This document shows positions 6,812 through 15,566 of a DNA stretch of 29,026 bases, in pieces. The stretch is from Halioxenophilus sp964342265. GTDB taxonomy: Bacteria; Pseudomonadota; Gammaproteobacteria; Pseudomonadales; Cellvibrionaceae. A program made the translations under genes and the position numbers. The notes under the pieces were generated by a model that saw only the letters and a list, made by a program, of their open reading frames with translations, was not told where the DNA came from and did not search any database. The DNA lies in NCBI GenBank assembly GCA_964342265.1, contig CAYFFE010000039.1, forward strand, positions 1 to 29,026, written 5' to 3'. Position 1 is the first letter of the stretch. The number at the start of each line of letters is the position of its first letter.

Positions 6812-8272
6812 TTAATAAGCTCCAGGCAACACCACCGTTATCTGTAACCCCCCCAACGACGAGTGCCCGGCAGAGATTTTTCCGCCGTGCGCTTCAACGA
6901 TATTTTTACACAGTGTCAGTCCAATGCCGCTGCCGCCGGTTTGTGAGTTGCGCGAGTGATCGGCTCGGTAGAGGCGATCGAACAATTTGGGCAGGTCGTG
7001 ATCGCCAACGCCGGGAGCGGAGTCTTCGAGAATTATCAGTAAATGGTTATCCCGCAAGCTTGCGGTGAGTTTAACACTGCCCGGGCTGTGAGTGTGGCGC
7101 AGGCTGTTGGCCAGTAAGTTATTGAGGAGTTGGGCAAAGCGGGATTGATCGAGCGGGAGGGTTGTTTGCTCGGGTAACTGATTGTTAGCGGAGAATGTCA
7201 GGCCTTTCGCGGTAAAAGCCGGTGCGGCCAAGTTGCACGCTTGGTTGATGAGCGTTGCCGGTTGCTCTGGGTGTTTTTGGTAATTAAGTCCGCCGAGTTC
7301 CGACTGCGACAGCTCGTACAAATCGTTGATTAACTGGCTGAGATGATTAATTTGAGCGGCCAGTGCCGCCAGCGTTTCGGTATTAACTGGGCGAATGCCA
7401 TCGATCAGCGCTTCGATCTGGCCTTTAATAAAGGTGACGGGCGTGCGCAACTCGTGGGAAATATCGGCCACCCAACTGCGGCGCGATTGCTCATTGGCTT
7501 CTAGGGTGGCGGCCAGTTCATTAAAGTGTCGAGCCAGGCTGCCCACTTCGTCATTGCCGATGCGCATGATGCGGGTATCGAATTCGCCGCGGGTGAGTGC
7601 TTGGGTGGATTTTTCCAATTGTTTGATGGGGCGTGCCAGCCAAGCCGCCAACGGAAAGGCAAACACAGCACTGACAACTAAACTCAGCAGGCCAATAAAG
7701 GCAAAGCCTCGGCGTTGCTGTTTTAAAAACCGCGATTCCCGGCGGTTTTTGAGTTCGTTGGGCAGCGTAAAACCCACAAAACCGATGATTTGTCCGTCGA
7801 GGTTTAGCGGCTGCCAGTAGCTTTCCATGTCTTCAGTAATCGCCGGGCCAATCAACAACTTGCGGTTGGCATCGGCCAAAAACAGGTGTCCTCGGGAAAA
7901 CCGTGTTTTGAATTTGGGGGTGGTTTGGTGTTGGCCGGCGGAATACTGGCCTCGCTCGCGTTGCAATGGCTCAAAGTCGCCTTGCTCGCTGTCGTCATCT
8001 AGGCTGTTGAGTCGGGTCTGGCGATTTAATCGCTGCCAGCGCCAGGGGGAGTTAACGAGTCGTTGCCAATTACCTTGCTCTTGGTAGATGCGAATCAGCT
8101 CGGGTTGTAGGGCAACTACTTGAGCCTGATGGCGGCGATTAAGGTAATTTTTAAACCCCTTCTCCAGGCTGTGATTCAGCCAAGCCAACACCACGGTTAC
8201 CAGCAGTGTGGTGGCGAGAAAAAACACCAGCCAGAGTTTAATCGCGAGCGGAAAACGGATAAATCGGCGCAT
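6812..8272 (-). CDS. baeS: BaeS-like sensor histidine kinase
   Basis: A 486-residue inner-membrane kinase that would phosphorylate BaeR. Domains in order: TM1 about 10-32, periplasmic sensor about 33-187, TM2 about 189-212, HAMP about 213-265, dimerisation/phosphoacceptor domain with H273 in VADISHELRTP, and an ATPase domain with N-box around N384/N389, EDSAPGVG (416-423) and GGSGIGL (447-453). Length and the SHELRTP-x-T-F-I-K-G-Q segment fit BaeS (E. coli 467). The periplasmic part contains a charged, Gln/Arg-rich stretch (about 70-120) without a recognisable ligand domain. It is divergent from rlmE. BaeS and BaeR genes normally touch; here they are split by a toxin-antitoxin-like pair on the other strand. 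Confidence 0.85.
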   Translation of the reverse strand: MRRFIRFPLAIKLWLVFFLATTLLVTVVLAWLNHSLEKGFKNYLNRRHQAQVVALQPELIRIYQEQGNWQRLVNSPWRWQRLNRQTRLNSLDDDSEQGDFEPLQRERGQYSAGQHQTTPKFKTRFSRGHLFLADANRKLLIGPAITEDMESYWQPLNLDGQIIGFVGFTLPNELKNRRESRFLKQQRRGFAFIGLLSLVVSAVFAFPLAAWLARPIKQLEKSTQALTRGEFDTRIMRIGNDEVGSLARHFNELAATLEANEQSRRSWVADISHELRTPVTFIKGQIEALIDGIRPVNTETLAALAAQINHLSQLINDLYELSQSELGGLNYQKHPEQPATLINQACNLAAPAFTAKGLTFSANNQLPEQTTLPLDQSRFAQLLNNLLANSLRHTHSPGSVKLTASLRDNHLLIILEDSAPGVGDHDLPKLFDRLYRADHSRNSQTGGSGIGLTLCKNIVEAHGGKISAGHSSLGGLQITVVLPGAY

Positions 8273-8392
8273 TGAAAGTAAATGGCTTTAAAAAGGCCTA
8301 TGTTAGCGGCAAACTTAGCCATTGTGGTGGCTTGTGGCTAAAGTCCACATTTTTTCCTTAAACGTATAAGATTTTTAGCAGGTAAACACTCC

Positions 8393-9022
8393 ATGGCGCG
8401 CAGTAAGAGCAGTAATCAGTGGCTGAATGAACATTTCAGCGACCAGTACGTCAAACAATCCAAAGAAGACGGCTACCGCTCGCGCGCCAGTTACAAATTG
8501 CTAGAAATCCAAAAGAAGGACAAGCTCATCAAACCCGGCATGTGCGTGCTGGATTTGGGGTCTGCTCCCGGCGGCTGGTCGCAGGTAGCGGCCGAATTGG
8601 TGGGCGACAAAGGCGTTGTTTTTGCCTCCGATATTCTAGAAATGGACAGCATCGCCGGTGTGCAATTTGTGCAGGGCGATTTCACCGAGCAAGCCGTCTT
8701 TGAACAACTTCTCGAACTGATGGGCGAGTACGGCCACAGCGGCGTGGATCTTGTAATCTCGGACATGGCCCCCAACTTGAGTGGCATGGCCGATATCGAT
8801 CAACCCAAAGCCATGTATTTGGTGGAGTTAGCGCTGGATATGGCCGACTCCGTCCTGAAGCCCGGTGGTGGTTTTGCCGCTAAAGTGTTTCAGGGAGAGG
8901 GGTTTGATGAATTTTTAAAGGCATTGCGCGCCAAGTTCGCCAGTGTGGCAACGCGCAAGCCAGAGGCCTCCCGCGCTCGCTCGCGAGAATGTTATCTGGT
9001 GGCCAAAGGCTATAAGGGCTAG
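8393..9022 (+). CDS. rlmE: 23S rRNA (uridine-2'-O-)methyltransferase RlmE/FtsJ
   Basis: RlmE methylates the 2'-O of U2552 in helix 92 of 23S rRNA at a late 50S assembly step. The 209 residues match the family (E. coli 209). SAM-binding motif LDLGSAPGGWSQVA is at 54-67, and the catalytic tetrad K35, D124 (ISDMAPN), K164 and E199 is complete. ATG at 8393 gives the usual short basic N-terminus (ARSKSSNQW). It is divergent from baeS and followed by ftsH, the conserved order. DbpA, encoded at the other end of this window, binds the same rRNA helix, though the two loci are unlinked. Confidence 0.97.
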   Translation: MARSKSSNQWLNEHFSDQYVKQSKEDGYRSRASYKLLEIQKKDKLIKPGMCVLDLGSAPGGWSQVAAELVGDKGVVFASDILEMDSIAGVQFVQGDFTEQAVFEQLLELMGEYGHSGVDLVISDMAPNLSGMADIDQPKAMYLVELALDMADSVLKPGGGFAAKVFQGEGFDEFLKALRAKFASVATRKPEASRARSRECYLVAKGYKG

Positions 9023-9253
9023 AGAATCTATTAATTGGTGATCTCTTGTGTTTGCCGTAACCTGCCCTCAGTTATTAAAAGCCATTTTTTATTAAAAGCC
9101 TCTATTTTAGAGCAAGAGAAAACAAAAAGCGGGGCAAAACGACTGGTAAAAAGTCGTTCATTTGTGCCATGCTTATAGTCTTGCGCATTTTCTGTGGTGG
9201 CGTAGAGAGCCGCGTCACCGAGTTTGAACAAACGTACTGACGAGGACGATACC

Positions 9254-11164
9254 TTGAATGATATGGTGAAAAATCTGGTTTTGTGGTTGGTAATAGCCGG
9301 AGTGTTGCTGTTTACGTTTAACAGCTTCAATTCTTCTTCTAGCCAGCAAGACATCACCTACTCCGAATTTATTGAGGAAGTTCAGTCTGATCGCGTGCGT
9401 AAAGTCGAAATCGGCGCAGAAGTGATCATTGGCGAGCGCCACAGTGGCGAGCAATTTAAAGTGGTTCGCCCCTTAATACGTGACGACCGACTTCTGGGCG
9501 ACCTCGAAGCCCACAACGTCATTGTTGAAGGCATCGAGCGCAAATCCCCCGGCCTGCTTCAGCAGTTGCTAGTGGCCAGTTTCCCAATTCTAATTATTAT
9601 CGCCGTGTTCATCTTTTTTATGCGGCAAATGCAGGGCGGTGCCGGCGGGCGCGGCAGCCCCATGAGCTTTGGCAAAAGCAAAGCTCGCCTGCTTGGCGAA
9701 GACCAAATTAAAACCACCTTTGCCGATGTGGCCGGTGTTGATGAAGCCAAAGAAGACGTGCAAGAGCTGGTAGAGTTCTTGCGCGATCCTTCTAAATTCC
9801 AGCGCCTCGGCGGCATGATACCGCGCGGTGTTCTAATGGCGGGCCCTCCTGGTACCGGTAAAACGTTATTGGCAAAAGCCATCGCCGGCGAAGCCAAAGT
9901 GCCGTTCTTTTCCATCTCCGGCTCCGACTTCGTAGAGATGTTCGTGGGCGTGGGTGCCTCACGTGTACGCGACATGTTTGAGCAAGCCAAAAAACAAGCG
10001 CCGTGTATCATCTTTATCGACGAAATCGACGCCGTGGGTCGCCATCGTGGTGGCGGTCATGGTGGTGGTCACGATGAACGAGAGCAAACTCTCAACCAAT
10101 TGCTGGTAGAGATGGACGGCTTTGAAGGCAACGAGGGCGTTATTGTAATCGCCGCGACCAACCGCCCCGATGTGTTAGACAAAGCCTTGCTGCGCCCCGG
10201 TCGATTCGATCGACAAGTGTTTGTGGGTTTGCCCGATATTCGCGGTCGTGAACAGGTGCTTAAAGTGCATATGCGCAAAGTACCCATCGACGACAGCGTG
10301 GAAGCCAGCGTAGTCGCCCGTGGTACGCCCGGTTTCTCCGGTGCCGATTTGGCCAACCTGGTAAACGAAGCTGCACTCTTTGCCGCACGCGCCAATAAGC
10401 GTGTAGTAACGATGGAAGAATTCGAAAACGCTCGCGATAAAATCCTCATGGGTGCCGAGCGTAAAACCATGGTGATGAGCGAAAAAGAGAAAGAAAACAC
10501 CGCTTACCACGAAGCTGGCCATGCCATTGTGGGGCGCTTAGTGCCCGAGCACGATCCTGTGCACAAGGTCACCATTATTCCCCGTGGTCGAGCGCTGGGT
10601 GTTACGCAATTTTTGCCCGAGGCCGATAAATACAGCTACAGCAAGCGTGCCATCGAGAGCCAAATTTGCTCGCTGTTTGGTGGTCGCATCGCCGAGGAAA
10701 TTACCCTAGGGTTTGAAGGGGTCACCACCGGCGCTTCCAACGACATCGAGAGAGCCACCCAGCTTGCACAGAACATGGTCACCAAGTGGGGCCTCTCTGA
10801 AAAACTCGGTCCTTTGCTTTACGGCGAGGACGAGAGCGGCATGCCTGGCGCTGGCAACACCAAGTATTCGGGGTGGACGCGCAAGTCCATCGACGAAGAA
10901 GTACGCGACATCATTGATCGCTGCTATCAGAAGGCCGAAACGCTGTTAGAAGAGAATCGCGATATTCTAGAAGCCATGAAAGACGCGCTAATGGAATACG
11001 AAACCATCGATGCCGAGCAGGTTGATGACTTAATGGCGCGCCGCAAAATGCGCCCGCCTAAAGATTGGCACGACGGCGGTTTTAGCAGCCACGTAAAAGA
11101 CGGTGATTCTGCCGATGACAAACCGGGCTCCGAGAGCATCGGCGATCCCGCAAAAGATCACTAG
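9254..11164 (+). CDS. ftsH: ATP-dependent zinc metalloprotease FtsH
   Basis: FtsH is the hexameric inner-membrane AAA+ protease that removes misassembled membrane proteins and regulators. I place the start at TTG 9254: GAGGA at 9242-9246 gives ideal spacing and the N-terminus (M)NDMVKNLVLWL matches the pseudomonad form; the frame also allows TTG at 9224 without a good binding site. Of 636 residues: TM1 about 5-25, periplasmic domain, TM2 about 103-123, Walker A GPPGTGKT with K203, Walker B FIDEID (D256/E257), second region of homology (ATNRPDVLD...RPGRFDRQ), and zinc site HEAGH (419-423). The ATPase loop is His/Gly-rich (HRGGGHGGGH). Intact. Followed by a terminator before folP. Confidence 0.97.
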   Translation: MNDMVKNLVLWLVIAGVLLFTFNSFNSSSSQQDITYSEFIEEVQSDRVRKVEIGAEVIIGERHSGEQFKVVRPLIRDDRLLGDLEAHNVIVEGIERKSPGLLQQLLVASFPILIIIAVFIFFMRQMQGGAGGRGSPMSFGKSKARLLGEDQIKTTFADVAGVDEAKEDVQELVEFLRDPSKFQRLGGMIPRGVLMAGPPGTGKTLLAKAIAGEAKVPFFSISGSDFVEMFVGVGASRVRDMFEQAKKQAPCIIFIDEIDAVGRHRGGGHGGGHDEREQTLNQLLVEMDGFEGNEGVIVIAATNRPDVLDKALLRPGRFDRQVFVGLPDIRGREQVLKVHMRKVPIDDSVEASVVARGTPGFSGADLANLVNEAALFAARANKRVVTMEEFENARDKILMGAERKTMVMSEKEKENTAYHEAGHAIVGRLVPEHDPVHKVTIIPRGRALGVTQFLPEADKYSYSKRAIESQICSLFGGRIAEEITLGFEGVTTGASNDIERATQLAQNMVTKWGLSEKLGPLLYGEDESGMPGAGNTKYSGWTRKSIDEEVRDIIDRCYQKAETLLEENRDILEAMKDALMEYETIDAEQVDDLMARRKMRPPKDWHDGGFSSHVKDGDSADDKPGSESIGDPAKDH

Positions 11165-11201
11165 ATCAACCCATTCACTCACTGGATTTGGGTTTGAGCC
11201 A

Positions 11202-11230
11202 AGGGCGCGATTTTCGCGCCCTATTATTTT
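11202..11230 (+). terminator. Rho-independent terminator after ftsH
   Basis: AGGGCGCGA (11202-11210), loop TTT, TCGCGCCCT (11214-11222), then ATTATTTT. A perfect GC-rich 9-bp stem with a U-rich tail, 38 bp after the ftsH stop; it separates ftsH from folP. Confidence 0.85.
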
Positions 11231-11278
11231 CTAAATTCGATTACTTTCTGCAATTAAAAGGCTTGTGTTCATTAGCCG

Positions 11279-12160
11279 ATGGAACCTTCAACGCTTGTTT
11301 GTGGCGATCTAAGCCTGTGTTTGCGTAACCCCAAAGTCATGGGGATTATCAACGTAACTCCGGATTCTTTCTCTGACGGCGGTCAATTCAACGACGACAC
11401 CGGTCGCTTACGGCTGGATCGGGTATTGGCGCAAGTTGAGCAAATGCTCGAAGACGGAGCCGAGGTTATCGACGTGGGCGGAGAGTCCACGCGTCCGGGC
11501 GCTGCGGCAGTGACCCTCGAAGAAGAACTAAAACGGGTCATTCCTGTGGTAACTGCCATTCGCAAACAATTTAATGTGGTGGTTTCAGTTGATACCAGCT
11601 CGCCGGCGGTGATTCGCCAGGCCGCCGATCATGGCGCGGGACTCATCAATGACGTGCGAGCGCTTACTAAACATGGCGCGTTAGAGGCGGCTGTGGAGGC
11701 CAAATTACCGGTGTGCTTAATGCACATGCAAGGCCAGCCCCAAACCATGCAACAGCAGCCGGAATACAACGATATTGTTGCCGAGGTTTATCAGTTTTTA
11801 AGCGAGCGGCTGCAAACTTGCGTTAAGGCGGGCGTCGCGGCTGATCAAATCCTACTGGATCCGGGTTTTGGGTTTGGTAAAAGCCAAAGCCACAACCTCA
11901 CTTTAATCAACAACCTGCATCGTTTTACCAGTTTGGAATGTCCTATTCTTGTGGGTGTTTCTCGCAAAACCACCATCGGTAACATTCTCGATAAACCCCC
12001 AAGCGAGCGTTTGGTGGGTAGTTTGGCGTTGGCCTACGAAAGCCTGCGCCAGGGCGCGCGAATTTTACGTGTACACGATGTGGGCCCCACGGTGGATTTG
12101 GTTAAAATGCACAACGCTCTAGAAGACAATCGTAACGGTGAAGACTGGTACGACTCCTAA
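11279..12160 (+). CDS. folP: Dihydropteroate synthase
   Basis: FolP condenses p-aminobenzoate with hydroxymethyl-dihydropterin diphosphate in folate synthesis and is the sulfonamide target. The 293 residues contain loop 1 MGIINVTPDSFSDGG (21-35), loop 2 DVGGESTRPGA (65-75), the VSVDTSSP strand, LMHMQGQPQTMQ, DPGFGFGKS, and GVSRKTTIG near the C-terminal third, with the basic residue that contacts the substrates. No insertion of the kind known for resistance is seen in the conserved loops. The ATG at 11279 has only a weak binding site. Placed between ftsH and glmM as usual. Confidence 0.96.
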   Translation: MEPSTLVCGDLSLCLRNPKVMGIINVTPDSFSDGGQFNDDTGRLRLDRVLAQVEQMLEDGAEVIDVGGESTRPGAAAVTLEEELKRVIPVVTAIRKQFNVVVSVDTSSPAVIRQAADHGAGLINDVRALTKHGALEAAVEAKLPVCLMHMQGQPQTMQQQPEYNDIVAEVYQFLSERLQTCVKAGVAADQILLDPGFGFGKSQSHNLTLINNLHRFTSLECPILVGVSRKTTIGNILDKPPSERLVGSLALAYESLRQGARILRVHDVGPTVDLVKMHNALEDNRNGEDWYDS

Positions 12161-12293
12161 CGTTACCTTTTAAATACTTTTAATAGACGGTAATTGAGGT
12201 TTTGTGCGCGGGATTTAAACAATCATTAGAGCAGCACTTAATCAAACCAGCACTCAATTAATCAAACACGACTAAAACAAGATAATAATTTGT

Positions 12294-13640
12294 ATGACAA
12301 GACAGTATTTCGGAACGGACGGTATTCGCGGCCGGGTGGGCGAAGGGGCGATTACCCCAGAGTTCGTATTGCGATTGGGCTGGGCTGCTGGCCAAGTGTT
12401 GGTAGAGCAAAGTGCCAAAACCGGCGGCAGCCGATTGATTTTAATTGGCAAAGACACGCGAATCTCCGGCTATATGTTCGAATCCGCCCTGCAAGCTGGC
12501 TTGATTAGTGCCGGTATCGACGTCGGTCTGCTTGGGCCCATGCCCACGCCGGCGATTGCCTACCTAACGCGTACTTTTCAGGCGCAGGCGGGCATTGTTA
12601 TCAGCGCATCGCACAACCCCTTTTACGACAACGGCATTAAGTTCTTTTCGGGCGAGGGCACCAAGCTCGACGACCAATTGGAGTTGGCCATCGAGGCAAA
12701 GCTTGCCGAAACCATGGCCACCGCGCCTGGTTTGGGCAAAGCGCGTCGCATTGCCGATGCCGCCGGTCGCTATATTGAATACTGCAAAAGCACCACGCCT
12801 TGGGGCTTTAATCTAACGGGCCTGCAGGTAGTGCTCGATTGCGCCAACGGTGCTACCTATCACGTCGCGCCGCGAGTGTTTGCCGAGTTGGGCGCGCGCG
12901 TCATCCCCATGGCGGTGGAGCCCGATGGCCTTAACATCAACGCCGATTGCGGTTCGACTCATCCCGAGCGTTTGCAGGCGGCGGTCATTGCCGAAAAAGC
13001 CGATTTGGGCATTGCCTTAGATGGCGACGGCGATCGCGTATTGATGGTTGATCACAAAGGCGAGTTGGTGGATGGCGACGAGTTGTTGTTCATCATTGCT
13101 CAGCATCGCCACCGCAATCAGTGTGCTTGCGAGGGCGTAGTGGGCACGCAAATGAGCAACCTTGGATTGGAATTGGCGTTAAAATCGCTGGGTATGTCGT
13201 TAATTCGGGCAAAAGTAGGCGATCGCTACGTCATCGAAGCCATGCATCAACAGCAGTGGCTGCTCGGGGGCGAATCGTCCGGCCATATTATTTGTAAAGA
13301 TGTATCCACGACCGGTGACGGCATCATCGCCTCCCTGCAAGTTTTGCAAGCCGTGGTGGAGTCGGAGAGTTCGTTACACTCCCTCAAAGCCGGCATGCAA
13401 AAAATGCCGCAAACCATGATCAATGTTAGAACGCCCGCCAAAGATCAGTTGGCCAATCACCCAGAGGTAGAAAAGGCGGTGAGTGCAGCGGAAACCAAAC
13501 TTAATGGTCGTGGCCGAGTGCTGCTGCGCCCGTCGGGCACCGAGCCCTTGGTTCGCGTTATGGTGGAGGGCGAAAGCCAACCGTTGGTGCGCGAAGTTGC
13601 GCAAGAGCTGGCGTTGGTCGTGGAGCAGTCCTTGCAGTAA
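12294..13640 (+). CDS. glmM: Phosphoglucosamine mutase
   Basis: GlmM converts glucosamine-6-phosphate to glucosamine-1-phosphate, feeding UDP-GlcNAc for peptidoglycan and LPS. The 448 residues (E. coli 445) start with the family signature YFGTDGIRG, have the phospho-serine loop GIVISASHNPFYDNG with S106, the metal loop DGDGDR (D243, D245, D247), the sugar loop GGESSGH and the phosphate loop RPSGTEPLVRVMVEG. Intact. The preceding 133 bp is AT-rich without a clear terminator, so co-transcription with folP, as in E. coli, is likely. Confidence 0.97.
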   Translation: MTRQYFGTDGIRGRVGEGAITPEFVLRLGWAAGQVLVEQSAKTGGSRLILIGKDTRISGYMFESALQAGLISAGIDVGLLGPMPTPAIAYLTRTFQAQAGIVISASHNPFYDNGIKFFSGEGTKLDDQLELAIEAKLAETMATAPGLGKARRIADAAGRYIEYCKSTTPWGFNLTGLQVVLDCANGATYHVAPRVFAELGARVIPMAVEPDGLNINADCGSTHPERLQAAVIAEKADLGIALDGDGDRVLMVDHKGELVDGDELLFIIAQHRHRNQCACEGVVGTQMSNLGLELALKSLGMSLIRAKVGDRYVIEAMHQQQWLLGGESSGHIICKDVSTTGDGIIASLQVLQAVVESESSLHSLKAGMQKMPQTMINVRTPAKDQLANHPEVEKAVSAAETKLNGRGRVLLRPSGTEPLVRVMVEGESQPLVREVAQELALVVEQSLQ

Positions 13641-13802
13641 CCCAGCGAATATACCGTACAGCGAATTTTAACCGTGGGCGGGTCGTGAGCGGCCGATAAA
13701 CCCAAGCCGACACAATAGCGCCAATGCGCTCGTAAGCATCTGTAATTTAACGCTTTTAACCAGTAACCGGGCGGCCAAATAAATCTTTTTTTGGGCGTTG
13801 TA

Positions 13803-13816
13803 ACTTGTATACAAGT
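13803..13816. promoter_or_regulatory. 14-bp perfect palindrome upstream of tpiA
   Basis: ACTTGTATACAAGT is fully palindromic and lies 61-74 bp before the tpiA start. The TTGTATACAA core resembles operators of GntR-family repressors; which regulator, if any, binds is unknown. Confidence 0.45.
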
Positions 13817-13876
13817 CATATACCATTGGCGCCCGCTTTGGCCATGCCCCCAACAGCATCGATTAAGGATAATACT

Positions 13877-14629
13877 ATGCGAACACCGTTGGTCGTGGGC
13901 AATTGGAAAATGAACGGCAGCATCGCCGAGAATGAGCAACTACTGCAGGCGCTAACCCGCCAGTGGCAGGCACAAACTGCAACAATGGTTGTATGCCCGC
14001 CATCCGTATACTTGGCTCAGGCTCAAGCGTTAGTTGCAAGCAGCCCCATTCAACTGGGTGCACAAGATGTTAGCCAGCACCAAAGCGGCGCGTTTACCGG
14101 CGATTGCTCAGTGGCAATGCTGCAAGAATTCGGTTGTCAGTACACCCTTGTTGGCCATTCTGAGCGCCGGCAATTTCAGGGAGAAACCGACGCCATTGTT
14201 GCCGCTAAATGCTATGCGGCACTCAGTGTGGGACTCAAACCCATTGTGTGTGTGGGCGAAAGCCTGCAAGAGCGCGAGGCGGAACAAACCCTAAGCGTTA
14301 TTGGTCGACAAGTACAAGCCGTTATCGACCTAGTCGGTTTGCAAGAATTACCCGGGGTTGTTTTTGCCTACGAGCCAGTTTGGGCCATAGGCACAGGCCT
14401 TACAGCAACGCCACAGCAGGCGCAGGATGTTCACGCGGCGATTCGTGAGCAATTGCAGAGTTTGGGCGAAGCTACTCAAATTTTATACGGCGGCAGCGTA
14501 AAAGCCGGCAATGCCCGTGAGTTGTTCGCCATGGCCGACATCGACGGCGCATTGGTGGGCGGTGCCTCGCTAATCGCTGACGATTTTATTGCCATTGGTA
14601 AAGCTCTGGCAGAGGTCAATATCGGCTAG
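13877..14629 (+). CDS. tpiA: Triosephosphate isomerase
   Basis: TpiA interconverts dihydroxyacetone phosphate and glyceraldehyde-3-phosphate. The frame stays open upstream to 13805, but the ATG at 13877 with AAGGA at 13865-13869 gives the standard 250-residue enzyme beginning MRTPLVVGNWKMNG. Catalytic residues are present: N9 and K11, H94 in LVGHSERR, and E166 in AYEPVWAIGTG, whose following residues form loop 6; phosphate-binding GGSVKAGNA is near the C-terminus. It lies between glmM and secG as in pseudomonads, with 84 bp before secG. Confidence 0.97.
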   Translation: MRTPLVVGNWKMNGSIAENEQLLQALTRQWQAQTATMVVCPPSVYLAQAQALVASSPIQLGAQDVSQHQSGAFTGDCSVAMLQEFGCQYTLVGHSERRQFQGETDAIVAAKCYAALSVGLKPIVCVGESLQEREAEQTLSVIGRQVQAVIDLVGLQELPGVVFAYEPVWAIGTGLTATPQQAQDVHAAIREQLQSLGEATQILYGGSVKAGNARELFAMADIDGALVGGASLIADDFIAIGKALAEVNIG

Positions 14630-14712
14630 GCCATTAAAAATAGCCCTAAAACACATTTACTAATTGTTATAGCGTCCAATTAAACATTGGGCCTATTGAT
14701 ACTGAGGCAACA

Positions 14713-15138
14713 ATGGAAACCATTGTCATCGTTTTATACTTATTAACCTCGTTTGCCATTATTGGCCTGATTTTAATGCAGCAGGGCAAAGGGGCCGAGA
14801 TGGGTGCTTCGTTTGGTACCGGTGCTTCAGGCACGGTATTTGGCAGCCAAGGTGGCGGTAACTTCTTCTCTCGCGTAACGGCCATACTCGCTACAGTATT
14901 TTTCGTATTGGCGTTTGGTTTAACCTTCATCGCCAAGCAAAAATCGGGTGTGGAAGATATTCCCGCGTTGGTAGAAGAGCGCGCTGTTCAAGACAGTGAC
15001 ATCCCTGTTTTAGAAGAAGCCCCAGCTTCTGCGGGCGAAATTCCAACACTGGAAACCGAATCCAGCAGCGACGCCGGTGATATCCCAACCACTAGCGACA
15101 TACCAGCGGGCGAATCAGAGTCCTCTGAGTCGCAGTAA
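14713..15138 (+). CDS. secG: Protein-export membrane protein SecG with extended acidic tail
   Basis: SecG is the small auxiliary subunit of the SecYEG translocon. Two membrane segments are visible (about 2-20 and 56-75), joined by the conserved cytoplasmic loop QQGKGAEMGASFGTGASGT and FGSQGGGNFFSR. The start ATG has TGAGG a few bases upstream. At 141 residues it is longer than typical SecG (about 110): after residue 78 comes a low-complexity acidic tail with five D/E-I-P steps (DIPALVEE, DIPVLEE, EIPTLET, DIPTTS, DIPAGE) ending in Ser/Glu. Such tails vary among gammaproteobacteria. Upstream of tRNA-Leu(GAG), as secG-leuU in E. coli. Confidence 0.95.
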   Translation: METIVIVLYLLTSFAIIGLILMQQGKGAEMGASFGTGASGTVFGSQGGGNFFSRVTAILATVFFVLAFGLTFIAKQKSGVEDIPALVEERAVQDSDIPVLEEAPASAGEIPTLETESSSDAGDIPTTSDIPAGESESSESQ

Positions 15139-15140
15139 CA

Positions 15141-15449
15141 AACAAAGCATCGATAAACACCCTCATACCACCCAAGTGGTGGAATTGAGTAGATGATGTG
15201 CAGGAAGCACAAATGTCGCGAGAGGCAGGAGCCGGAAGCGACCAGCGTAGCGTGTCGGATTAACTAGCACGTGCGCACAGCAACAAAGAACAAATTAATA
15301 TCCTCATATTGCCCAAGTGGTGGAATTGAGTAGATGATGTGCAGGAAGCACAAATGTCGCGAGAGGCAGGAGCCGGAAGCGACCAGCGTAGCGTGTCGGA
15401 TTAAATAGCACGTGCTCGCAGCAACAAAGAGCAGATAAATATCCTCATT
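15141..15449. repeat. Two ~140-bp tandem units carrying tRNA-Leu 5' fragments
   Basis: CCCAAGTGGTGGAATTG, the 5' part of the following tRNA-Leu, occurs at 15171, 15312 and (true tRNA) 15451, a period of 141 and 139 bp. In the two upstream copies it runs on as AGTAGATGATG, matching the tRNA D arm with a one-base insertion and then diverging. About 75 bp of shared filler follows (GTGCAGGAAGCAC, GGAGCCGGAAGCGACC, AGCGTAGCGTGTCGG), then AGCACGTG and an AT-rich lead CAACAAAGA...ATCCTCAT that precedes the next unit and the real tRNA. The units are almost identical and lack any tRNA 3' half, so they are not functional tRNAs. Minus-strand ORFs here are repeat shadows. Origin (tandem duplication of a tRNA start with filler) is inferred. 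Confidence 0.85.
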
Positions 15450-15534
15450 GCCCAAGTGGTGGAATTGGTAGACACGCTATCTTGAGGGGGTAGTGGCGCA
15501 AGCCGTGCCGGTTCAAGTCCGGCCTTGGGCACCA
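15450..15534 (+). tRNA. tRNA-Leu, anticodon GAG
   Basis: An 85-base class II tRNA: acceptor GCCCAAG (15450-15456) pairs with CTTGGGC (15524-15530), followed by ACCA, so CCA is encoded. D arm GTGGAATTGGTAGACAC, anticodon stem CTATC/GGTAG around loop TTGAGGG with anticodon GAG, a variable arm as leucine tRNAs have, and T arm CCGGTTCAAGTCCGG. It reads CUC/CUU. Position after secG matches E. coli leuU. It follows two tandem units that copy its 5' end, and the conserved rimP-nusA neighbours are missing downstream. Confidence 0.96.
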
Positions 15535-15566
15535 ATCAATTTTCAGCTATATCCGCTGAGACTCCA

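Noticed and set aside
9023..9253. Minus-strand ORFs and an ATTAAAAGCC direct repeat upstream of ftsH
   Set aside because: The ORFs overlap ftsH antisense without coding features, and the short repeat is AT-rich and not clearly meaningful.
13805..13876. N-terminal extension of TpiA
   Set aside because: It would add 24 residues before the universal NWKMNG start and would run over the palindrome; AAGGA precedes the ATG at 13877.
15141..15449. CRISPR array or tRNA cluster
   Set aside because: Only two units at ~140-bp period with no unique spacers, and the copies lack anticodon and acceptor 3' parts, so neither CRISPR nor functional tRNAs.
14988..15455. Two minus-strand ORFs with a shared CFLHIIYSIPPLG segment
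   Set aside because: They are translations of the tandem tRNA-derived units and the secG tail on the wrong strand; identity follows from the DNA repeat, with no binding site or family.
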